From NCBI RefSeq assembly GCF_001429295.1, contig NZ_LMJL01000008.1, positions 698,017 through 762,016 on the forward strand: a DNA stretch of 64,000 nt, written 5' to 3'. The notes under the pieces are model-generated. The model was given only the letters and a program-made list of their open reading frames with translations, was not told where the DNA came from and ran no database searches. The stretch is from Flavobacterium sp. Root935. GTDB taxonomy: Bacteria; Bacteroidota; Bacteroidia; Flavobacteriales; Flavobacteriaceae. Positions 56,663 through 64,000 of this stretch are shown piece after piece. A program made the position numbers and the translations under genes. Numbering within the stretch: position 1 is the first letter of the stretch; each line of letters opens with the position of its first letter.

Positions 56663-57628
56663 TTATTTTTTATCAGTTGAATTTGTTTCTTCTGCTGGTG
56701 CTACGTATGGTTTATTTTTCTTTCCGAAAAGAGAAACATTTACATAACGAGTTGGGTAAAGACGTACATCTTGCAACAACAATTCAAGCTCTTTTGAAGT
56801 TTTAGCCAAGTTGTTATACAATGCATCGTCATTCAATAATTTACCAGCTGTGCCTTTACCAGAGTTTAAATTATTCATTAAACCATCAACTTTTGCCAAA
56901 GCCTGATTAAGATTACGTACTGTTTTTCCTAAATCTGCTTTGTTTAAAGAGTCTGATATTTTGTTAAAGTTACCTGACATTTTATTCAAGTTTGTCACAA
57001 CGCTGCTAATTTGGCCTTTATTGGTATCCAAAATATTGTTAAGGCTTCCAGAAGCTCTATGAAACTGCTCCATAGTCTGGCTTAACTCAGCAATTGTTTT
57101 CTTTAGGTTTTCTTGTGTAGTTTTATCTAAAGTATTGTTTAAACCTGTAACTAGAACATCGATATTAACCAGCATTTTATCTAGTTTTTGCTGAATTGGT
57201 TCAATTTTTCCGCCTAAAGATTCCGTCAATCCAAGCTCTACAGTAGAAGTTAGTTTCTGCCCATCTTCTGCTAATTCTTTATCAGCAAAATTTGGAACAA
57301 TCTTAATTTGTTTACCTCCAATTAAACTTGGAGAATAAATTGCAGCTACGCTTGATTTCGAAACTGGAAAATCAGTTTTAAGCTGAAGCTCAACTAATAA
57401 TTTACCTGTTACTTCATCAATAGTAATTTTATTTACTTTACCAACAGCAAGTCCGTTAAGTGTTACTGGAGCTGATGGTGATAGATCTTCAACGTTATCA
57501 TATTCAGCATATAATACTTTATAATTTGTAAAAAGATCTCTGCCTTTTAAAAAACTATAACCCCAAATAAATAATAAAATCGATGCGATGACTAATATAG
57601 CCGTTTTAATTTCTCTTGTTAGTTTCAA
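56663..57628 (-). CDS. MlaD family (MCE domain) protein
   Basis: The 321-residue protein has an N-terminal membrane anchor (~8-24, AILVIASILLFIWGYSF) followed by one MCE domain at ~35-115 (YAEYDNVEDLSPSAPVTLNG, VGKVNKITIDE, SPSLIGGKQIKI). The rest is a long helical region (LNNTLDKTT, MSGNFNKISDSLNK) typical of proteins that form tunnels for lipid transport across the periplasm. Neighbours encode cell wall and LPS export proteins. No permease (MlaE) or ATPase (MlaF) is adjacent. Confidence 0.9.
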   Translation of the reverse strand: MKLTREIKTAILVIASILLFIWGYSFLKGRDLFTNYKVLYAEYDNVEDLSPSAPVTLNGLAVGKVNKITIDEVTGKLLVELQLKTDFPVSKSSVAAIYSPSLIGGKQIKIVPNFADKELAEDGQKLTSTVELGLTESLGGKIEPIQQKLDKMLVNIDVLVTGLNNTLDKTTQENLKKTIAELSQTMEQFHRASGSLNNILDTNKGQISSVVTNLNKMSGNFNKISDSLNKADLGKTVRNLNQALAKVDGLMNNLNSGKGTAGKLLNDDALYNNLAKTSKELELLLQDVRLYPTRYVNVSLFGKKNKPYVAPAEETNSTDKK

Positions 57629-57678
57629 AATTCTAAGTGTTTATACAAAATTAATATAAATATTCGAACTTACGCTTA

Positions 57679-58803
57679 TTATTTAATTGCGTCCTGAATA
57701 CTGATTTTTTCTCCATCTTTAGTTGCTACTAAAAATGCTGCGCCATATCCTTTATTTTTAGCTTCTTGCAAGTATTTTTGCGCTGTTTCGTAACTTGAAG
57801 TTTCTTCGTAGAAATATTTATAAATATTATTTTCGTAGATCATAGTTACATTTTTAAGACCTTTAAAATTTTTAGGTTCTAAAGGTGTTTTCTTAATACT
57901 GGCAATAAGCTGTACTTTAAAGAATGTTCCTTTAGGAGCATTTTTTACCGCTGCAACCTGCGCCGTTGCTTTTGGTTTTGCTGGAGTAGTATCTCTTATG
58001 GGCCGACTCTCAGCTGCTTCTGGTGCTCCAGAACCAAAATATTCTCTTTTATAGCTTAAGATAGCTTCTGCAATTGCTCTTGCAATATCATCCTGCCCTT
58101 CTTCTGAATTTAAAATATTTCCTTCGGTCGGATTTGAAACGAAACCAGTTTCAACTAAAACTCTTGGCATATAAGCTTTATGAAGTACCATAAATGGCGC
58201 TTGTTTTACACCGCCATGACGAAGTTTTTTACCTAATTTTTCAAAGTTTTCTTCAATTTTACTCGCTAAGGAAATACTATTATCCAAATATTCTTCCTGC
58301 ATCAAAGTCATACCAATCATTGATTCTGGAGAATTAGGATCATATCCTTCGTACTTACGTTTATAATCTTTTTCTAATGTAATTACAGAGTTCTCTTTTT
58401 TCGCCGCTTCAAGATTAGAGGCAACTTTACTCAAACCCATTACATAAGTTTCGGTTCCATCGGCTGCCGTATTTTTATTGGCATTACAGTGAATAGAAAC
58501 AAAAATATTTGAATTGGCTCTATTGGCAATATTGGCTCTTTCGACCAAATCTATAAAAACATCTGTTTTACGAGTATAAATTACATTTACATTAGGATTA
58601 AGTTCTAAAATCTTGCCCACTTTTAACACAATAGCTAAAGCAATATTTTTTTCAATTCTCCCACTATAAACTGCTCCAAAGTCATGATCTCCATGTCCGG
58701 CATCCAAAGTCACCTTAAACACATTTGACTGACTATGAGCATAAAAAGACAGTATTGTTAGAAATAAAGTAAATATTACCTTAAATTTGTTAATTCTATT
58801 CAT
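57679..58803 (-). CDS. N-acetylmuramoyl-L-alanine amidase with C-terminal SPOR-like domain
   Basis: The start at 58803 gives MNRINKFKVIFTLFLTILSF and a signal peptide ending AHSQ (374 residues); the ATG 22 codons upstream lies in the promoter region of the divergent gene. Amidase_3 domain at ~30-260: VTLDAGHGDHDFGAVYSGRIEK, SIHCNANKN and VLVETGFVSNPTEG, covering the zinc His/Glu/His and the catalytic Glu. A Pro/Ala linker follows, then a SPOR-like domain (~300-374, FFKVQLIASIKK, YFYEETSSYETAQKYLQEAK). It cleaves stem peptides from murein, probably at division sites. Confidence 0.92.
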   Translation of the reverse strand: MNRINKFKVIFTLFLTILSFYAHSQSNVFKVTLDAGHGDHDFGAVYSGRIEKNIALAIVLKVGKILELNPNVNVIYTRKTDVFIDLVERANIANRANSNIFVSIHCNANKNTAADGTETYVMGLSKVASNLEAAKKENSVITLEKDYKRKYEGYDPNSPESMIGMTLMQEEYLDNSISLASKIEENFEKLGKKLRHGGVKQAPFMVLHKAYMPRVLVETGFVSNPTEGNILNSEEGQDDIARAIAEAILSYKREYFGSGAPEAAESRPIRDTTPAKPKATAQVAAVKNAPKGTFFKVQLIASIKKTPLEPKNFKGLKNVTMIYENNIYKYFYEETSSYETAQKYLQEAKNKGYGAAFLVATKDGEKISIQDAIK

Positions 58804-58880
58804 AAATCTAAAAGTTAATTTTAATAAAACGCAGCTGTTATAATTTTTAGAATTGATTATTTTTGCCAAAAAATTATATG

Positions 58881-58888
58881 TAAGTTTG
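58881..58888 (+). promoter_or_regulatory. Candidate -7 box of the LptD-like gene
   Basis: TAAGTTTG, exact TAnnTTTG, with TTTG 15 bp upstream; 48 bp before the TTG start at 58937. A second exact match, TATTTTTG, lies at 58858-58865. Both fall after the alternative TTG at 58853. Confidence 0.5.
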
Positions 58889-58936
58889 ACATGTCAAAAA
58901 ACAAGCCATAATTTTACAAAAATAGCATTTAAACCT

Positions 58937-61582
58937 TTGCATACAAACTTATTTAATATCGTTTTAATATCATTTTTCCTAACTATAGGTTGTGGTAATT
59001 TATATTCGCAAGAAATAAAAAATAAAAAAAAGCCTTTACCTGCTGTAAAACAAACAGATAAAGAAGCTCCTGCAATTACAGATACTATAAAGCTTGATAC
59101 TGTTAAACCCAAAAAGACTTTTTTGGATGGAAAAGTAAGATACAAAGCAAAAGATTACGCTAAGATAGATCAAAAGAAAAAGCTTATTACTTTGTATAAT
59201 GAAGCTGAATTATACTATAAAGATGTTGAATTAAAATCTGGTATAATTGTTCTTAATTATGAAAAAGATGAAGTTTACGCTGGAAGAATTAAAGACTCTG
59301 CTGGTGTTTTGACTCAATATCCAAATTTCAAACAAGGGGGAAGCGAAGTACAGCCAGATTCTATTCGTTTTAACTTCAAAACCAAAAAAGCTTTAATTTA
59401 CAATTCGAGAACTGAACAAGGCGAATTTAAAATCAAAGCTGCTGTTACTAAAAAAGAAAATGATTCTGTTTACTTCTTAAAAGGCGCCCGTTTTACAACT
59501 TCTACAGATGTTGACAATCCAGAGTATTATTTCCAGACCAATAAAGTAAAATTTATTCCAGGAAAAAAAGTAATTACTGGTTTGACCAACATGGTAATCG
59601 CTGATGTCCCTACCCCACTTGCACTGCCTTTTGCTTATTTCCCGATGAGTCAAGAAAAAAGTGTTTCTGGTATTATCATTCCAAGTTATAATGACTCTAA
59701 CACAAGAGGTTTCTCTTTGCAAAATATGGGTTATTATTTTGCTCTTAGCGACAATTATGACCTTACGGTACTTGGAGATTATTACACCAACGGAAGTTAT
59801 GCCATGCGATTTGAATCATCGTATGCCAAAAGATATAAGTATCGAGGAAATATAAATGTTCGTTTTGAGAATTTGATTAGTAGCGAACGCGGCTATCCTG
59901 ACTACAGCAAACAAGGTATTTATAATATTCAGTGGTCTCATTCTAAAGATACTAAATCGAATCCTAATTCAACCTTTTCTGCATCGGTTAACATGGGTAG
60001 CAGTAAGTACTTTAAACAATCGATTAACCAGGCGAATATTGGATCGAATTTGAACAACACATTAAGTTCGTCGATATCTTACAATAAAACTTTTAACACT
60101 ATTCCCGGTTCTCGTATTTCGTTGTCTGCAACGCATCAGCAAAATACGCAAACAGAAGACATTATCATGACTCTTCCTTCCTTACAGGGAAGTATTGACC
60201 GTGTATACCCTTTTGTTGGAAAAGACGGCGTTAAAAAGGGCTTAATTAAAAACATTAACTTACAATACAGTGTAAGCGGTAAAAACTACTTTAAAACAAA
60301 AGATTCTTTGTTTTTTAAGCCGCAGATGTTTAACGATGCTCAGTTAGGAATGCAGCATACCATTCCGCTTAGTACCAACTTTAAAATTTTTAAATATTTT
60401 AGTGCGGGAGCTTCAACGACTTATCAAGAAACGTGGGTTAATAAAACCGTATCCAAAAATTACGATTCGGCTGAAGGAAAAGCAGTTAATACAACTGTAA
60501 ATGGTTTTGACTCTTTTAGAACTTATAATTTCAGCACCAATTTAGGAACTACTATTTACGGAACTTTCAATTTTGGCGATGACAAAAGAATTCAATCGAT
60601 TCGACACGTAATGCGTCCGAGCATTACTTATGCTTACACACCAAGTTTTGAACGTTATTACGACACATATGCGGTTGATGCTACCGGAAGAATTACTTCT
60701 GAATATACAAGATTTGAAAACGGTCTTTTTGGACAGCCTGGAAAAGACAATTCAAACATAGTTGGTTTTGCTTTGAGTAATACTTTTGAAGCCAAAGTAA
60801 GAGACCGAGACAGCACAAAAACAGAACCTAAAAAAATAATGCTGCTAAACAATTTAAACTTCAGCACAAGTTATAATTTTGATGCTGATGGAAAAACTAC
60901 TTTCGGCTGGCAGCCTGTTTTAGTAAGCGGTGGAACACAGTTTTTTGACAATAAAATGAATATGAATTTTGGTGCAACACTTGATCCGTATGCACTGGAC
61001 AGCGGTAACCAAAAAATCGACAAGTTCAATATTGACAATGGCGGAAGTTTATTTAGACTTACAAGTGCCAATTTAACGGTTAATTATTCCTTTTCGAACA
61101 AAGGAACCGGCAAAGAAAAAAATACTCAGAGTCAGCGGAATGGAGGACGAAGTGATGACTTATTTGGTACGAATACAGATTTAAATGACAGCAGGAACAG
61201 TCAGTTTGCTAATGAACCTGAAAAAGAGGATGTAATTACGGAATTCTTTAATTCGAAAATTCCATGGGATATGACTTTAGCCTACTCATTAACGTATTCA
61301 AATACCAACAGGCAAAATGAAATTTCAGGAAACTCTATTATGATTTCGATTAACACAGATATTACGCCAAAATGGAAAGGCGGGGTTTCTACTGGTTACG
61401 ATTTCGTACAAAAAGGGGTTACTTTTACGCAATTCCGTTTTGAAAGAGATTTATTAAGCTGGAGAATGGCATTTAACTGGCAGCCTCTTGGAACAAACTC
61501 TAACTGGAATTTCTTCATCGGAATTAAATCTGGTATGCTTAGTGATATTAAATGGAACAAACGAAGCGTTTCTAATAGATAA
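58937..61582 (+). CDS. LptD-like outer membrane LPS assembly protein (TTG start)
   Basis: The open frame begins at TTG 58853, but the promoter words lie inside that stretch. The TTG at 58937 gives MHTNLFNIVLISFFLTIGCG and a signal peptide ending LYSQ before EIKN (881 residues), which I prefer. An OstA/LptA-like beta region (~55-200: KAKDYAKIDQKKKLITLYNE, GIIVLNYEKDEVYAGRIKDS) leads into a large barrel (~200-881). Bacteroidota LptD inserts LPS in the outer membrane with LptE. It lacks an obvious Cys pair for the disulfides of E. coli LptD. Divergent from the amidase gene. Confidence 0.88.
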   Translation: MHTNLFNIVLISFFLTIGCGNLYSQEIKNKKKPLPAVKQTDKEAPAITDTIKLDTVKPKKTFLDGKVRYKAKDYAKIDQKKKLITLYNEAELYYKDVELKSGIIVLNYEKDEVYAGRIKDSAGVLTQYPNFKQGGSEVQPDSIRFNFKTKKALIYNSRTEQGEFKIKAAVTKKENDSVYFLKGARFTTSTDVDNPEYYFQTNKVKFIPGKKVITGLTNMVIADVPTPLALPFAYFPMSQEKSVSGIIIPSYNDSNTRGFSLQNMGYYFALSDNYDLTVLGDYYTNGSYAMRFESSYAKRYKYRGNINVRFENLISSERGYPDYSKQGIYNIQWSHSKDTKSNPNSTFSASVNMGSSKYFKQSINQANIGSNLNNTLSSSISYNKTFNTIPGSRISLSATHQQNTQTEDIIMTLPSLQGSIDRVYPFVGKDGVKKGLIKNINLQYSVSGKNYFKTKDSLFFKPQMFNDAQLGMQHTIPLSTNFKIFKYFSAGASTTYQETWVNKTVSKNYDSAEGKAVNTTVNGFDSFRTYNFSTNLGTTIYGTFNFGDDKRIQSIRHVMRPSITYAYTPSFERYYDTYAVDATGRITSEYTRFENGLFGQPGKDNSNIVGFALSNTFEAKVRDRDSTKTEPKKIMLLNNLNFSTSYNFDADGKTTFGWQPVLVSGGTQFFDNKMNMNFGATLDPYALDSGNQKIDKFNIDNGGSLFRLTSANLTVNYSFSNKGTGKEKNTQSQRNGGRSDDLFGTNTDLNDSRNSQFANEPEKEDVITEFFNSKIPWDMTLAYSLTYSNTNRQNEISGNSIMISINTDITPKWKGGVSTGYDFVQKGVTFTQFRFERDLLSWRMAFNWQPLGTNSNWNFFIGIKSGMLSDIKWNKRSVSNR

Positions 61583-61610
61583 ACTACTTTCGAATCAAAA
61601 TAATTTTATT

Positions 61611-61991
61611 ATGAAAAAGATCATCTTTACCGAGAAAGCTCCGGCTCCAATCGGACCTTATAATCAAGCCGTTTTATCTGGAAACACGCTTTATGCTTCT
61701 GGGCAGATTGCAATCAATCCTGAATCAGGAGAATTGATTACAGCTAACATTAATGACGAAACCAATCAGGTTATGCAGAACATTGCAGCTATTTTGGAAG
61801 CAGCAGGTATGACTTTTGAAAATGTAGTGAAGTCTACTATTTTCATTATGGACATGAATAACTTTGGCGCTATAAACACCGTTTATGGTTCTTATTTTAA
61901 CGAAAAAACCGCTCCAGCTCGTGAAACGGTTCAAGTGGCTTGTCTGCCAAAAAATGTAAATGTTGAGATTTCTATAATTGCTGTGCAATAG
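61611..61991 (+). CDS. ridA: RidA family reactive enamine/imine deaminase
   Basis: The start at 61611 gives MKKIIFTEKAPAPIGPYNQA (126 residues, family length). Conserved RidA features: GPYNQAVLSGNTLYASGQIA, NIAAILEAAGMTFENVVKST, the catalytic Arg in PARETVQVACLP and the final VEISIIAV. It hydrolyses reactive enamines made by PLP enzymes such as threonine dehydratase. Its last 20 bp overlap the end of the convergent mgsA gene, and it is 28 bp after the LptD-like gene, so it may be read through from it. Confidence 0.95.
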   Translation: MKKIIFTEKAPAPIGPYNQAVLSGNTLYASGQIAINPESGELITANINDETNQVMQNIAAILEAAGMTFENVVKSTIFIMDMNNFGAINTVYGSYFNEKTAPARETVQVACLPKNVNVEISIIAVQ

Positions 61992-62346
61992 CATCTAATA
62001 ATAATTGTGCCGTTGCTTCATTTGTTGCCAGCGGCACATTATGTACATCACAAACACGAATCAACATATTGATATCTGCTTCGTGTGGATGACTTGACAA
62101 AGGATCTTTAAAAAAGAAAACCATCTGCGTTATTCCTTCCGCTACTCTTCCCGCAATCTGAGCATCTCCGCCCAGCGGACCAGAAAGCATTCTCTGAGTT
62201 TTAAAACCAGCAGCTTCGGCTTTTCCTCCCGTAGTTCCTGTACCAATCAGCCTTATCTTTTCATTATGCAAAACAGCTTCATTTTTGATTAAAAAATCAA
62301 TTAAATCAGCTTTTTTTCCATCATGAGCAATAATGGCAATTTCCAT
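61972..62346 (-). CDS. mgsA: Methylglyoxal synthase
   Basis: The start at 62346 gives MEIAIIAHDGKKADLIDFL (124 residues). An upstream ATG would overlap the kinase gene and add unrelated sequence. Motifs: GTTGGKAEAAG, MLSGPLGGDAQIAG with the catalytic Asp, and KDPLSSHPHEADI with the catalytic His. It converts dihydroxyacetone phosphate to methylglyoxal, a bypass that frees phosphate when sugar phosphates build up, which fits the neighbouring sugar kinase and gap genes. 10 bp after the kinase, so co-transcribed. Confidence 0.93.
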   Translation of the reverse strand: MEIAIIAHDGKKADLIDFLIKNEAVLHNEKIRLIGTGTTGGKAEAAGFKTQRMLSGPLGGDAQIAGRVAEGITQMVFFFKDPLSSHPHEADINMLIRVCDVHNVPLATNEATAQLLLDAIAQQL

Positions 62347-62356
62347 AAAACCAGAA

Positions 62357-63208
62357 CTATTGATTAGCAACATGGTACGCAATTAATCCATCAATAGGTC
62401 TTCTTAAAACATTCCCTAATTGTAGTTCATATTTATTGAATGTTTCTTGTAATTCATCTTTCAAATAAAATGCAATAGAACCTACAAAATGAACTGGAAC
62501 TTCTTTACAGTTATCGAATTGTTTAATGTAATTCTTAACGAAAGATTTCATTCCTTTAAAGATAATTTTTCTGCAGAACTCAGTGTCTTTGTGCTTAATT
62601 AAAAACTTCGCATAGGTTGCTAAGTAAGCATTTGGATTTGGTTCTTTATATAATTTATTTTTAATAAAATCTGGATCAACGTCGTACTCTTTTTCAAGTT
62701 CAACAGCCAGTTCTTTAGGCATTTTATTAAAATAGTATTTTCTAATTAATTCTTTTCCGAAAACATTTCCGCTGCAATCATCCATAACAATGTATCCTAA
62801 TGATTGTACTTTTTGATGCAATACTTTACCATCAAAATAGCTGCAGTTAGATCCTGTTCCTAAAATAGAAACGATTGCTTCTTGTCCTTTTGGAGTTGTT
62901 GCATAAACGGCTGCGTAAGTATCTTCTTGAACATCAACAATAGCGTTAACAAAATACTCTTGGAAAATTTGTGATAGTGCTGTTTTCATTCTATCAGTAC
63001 CACATCCGGCACCGTAAAAGAATAAATGAGTAGCATTTTTTTTGTTTTGTAAAATATCAAAACGATCGTTTAATCTTTCAATAATTTCTGGACCGTCAAG
63101 AATTTCAGGATTTAATCCTAAGGTTTGTGTCGTGAATAATACTTTTCCATTATCATCAATTGCAATCCAATCGGCTTTAGTAGATCCACTATCAACTATT
63201 AATTTCAT
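62357..63208 (-). CDS. BadF/BadG/BcrA-type ATPase, probable N-acetylglucosamine kinase
   Basis: The 283-residue protein has the ASKHA nucleotide-binding fold: phosphate 1 motif IVDSGSTKADWIAID at the N-terminus, GAGCGTDRM, and phosphate 2 SILGTGSNCSYFDGKV. Size and motifs match eukaryotic-type GlcNAc kinases of the BadF family that are widespread in Bacteroidota. If so, it makes GlcNAc-6-P from the sugar imported by the chitin locus 27 kb away; that link is inference. Followed by mgsA and preceded by gap with a terminator between. Confidence 0.85.
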   Translation of the reverse strand: MKLIVDSGSTKADWIAIDDNGKVLFTTQTLGLNPEILDGPEIIERLNDRFDILQNKKNATHLFFYGAGCGTDRMKTALSQIFQEYFVNAIVDVQEDTYAAVYATTPKGQEAIVSILGTGSNCSYFDGKVLHQKVQSLGYIVMDDCSGNVFGKELIRKYYFNKMPKELAVELEKEYDVDPDFIKNKLYKEPNPNAYLATYAKFLIKHKDTEFCRKIIFKGMKSFVKNYIKQFDNCKEVPVHFVGSIAFYLKDELQETFNKYELQLGNVLRRPIDGLIAYHVANQ

Positions 63209-63291
63209 TTTTTTTTGTTTTTGGATTAGGTCTTCCCTATTCTCAACTTAAAAGTGTACTTTTTACATTAATTATAGAGGTAACAAAATAA

Positions 63292-63322
63292 GAAAATCCC
63301 GTTATTTGACTAACGGGATTTT
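63292..63322 (-). terminator. Intrinsic terminator of gap
   Basis: AAAATCCCGTTA and TAACGGGATTTT form a 12-bp perfect stem with a 6-base loop and T-rich tail, ~20 bp past the gap stop. It uncouples gap from the kinase and mgsA. Confidence 0.85.
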
Positions 63323-63338
63323 GCAAAAATATATATTA

Positions 63339-64000
<662 letters not shown>

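Noticed and set aside
58853..58936. Earlier TTG start for the LptD-like gene
   Set aside because: Both promoter -7 words lie inside this stretch, and the signal peptide fits the start at 58937.
61725..61994. 89-codon minus-strand frame over ridA
   Set aside because: Antisense shadow of ridA; the true minus-strand gene here is mgsA in another frame.

Overview
This is a low-GC window of Bacteroidota DNA, almost certainly Flavobacterium and close to the F. johnsoniae group. The signs are a type IX secretion (T9SS) type-B sorting domain gene with its PorP/SprF partner, a double-GH18 chitinase A locus, SusC/SusD proteins, the Bacteroidota promoter -7 word TAnnTTTG before several genes, secreted proteins that mostly begin with Gln after signal peptide cleavage, and three genes that can only start at TTG.

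Layout. 1-6.1 kb: a T9SS surface adhesin (5' end outside the window), PorP/SprF and a periplasmic OmpA-family protein. 6.2-11 kb: minus-strand housekeeping genes (CAP lipoprotein, pdxH, rnz plus a small partner, pyrB, pyrR) separated by palindromic and short-period repeats. 11.1-12.6 kb: a DHFR-like protein, a decayed parDE toxin-antitoxin pair and a small lipoprotein. 12.8-18.2 kb: an ABC-F ATPase, a TlpA-like thioredoxin and, divergent from it, a four-gene cassette: an Lgt-like membrane protein without the catalytic His, a radical SAM enzyme with an extra N-terminal Cys-rich region like archaeal tetraether synthase (Tes), and two related two-helix membrane proteins sharing an IGFGTCA motif. 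This cassette is my best candidate for an undescribed system.

18.4-36.2 kb is a chitin utilisation locus. Secreted ChiA cuts chitin, SusC/SusD import oligomers, the GH20 enzyme releases GlcNAc, an MFS carrier takes it into the cytoplasm, and a NagB-PIG-L fusion deacetylates (inferred) and deaminates the sugar phosphate. A LytS-type kinase and LytTR regulator sit inside the locus. Two exact 14-bp direct repeats 21 bp apart lie before susC, and one copy of their core lies before the carrier, which is what a LytTR operator should look like.

36.3-50 kb holds mixed single genes: fructose-6-phosphate aldolase behind a structured leader, an SDR enzyme, the SRP RNA with a full promoter, a glutaminyl cyclase, hutI and hutG, a DEAD-box helicase, a TPR hybrid kinase, a dicarboxylate symporter and aroC. 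50-61.6 kb is envelope-rich: LpxH-like hydrolase, outer membrane barrel, PrcB-like lipoprotein, bshA (bacillithiol), a two-gene Fe-S oxidoreductase, an MCE/MlaD protein, a cell wall amidase and an LptD-like barrel. 61.6-64 kb: ridA, methylglyoxal synthase, a BadF-type sugar kinase and the 3' part of gap.

No rRNA, tRNA, CRISPR array, intact IS or prophage was recognised. Domain assignments come from reading motifs, not from searches.
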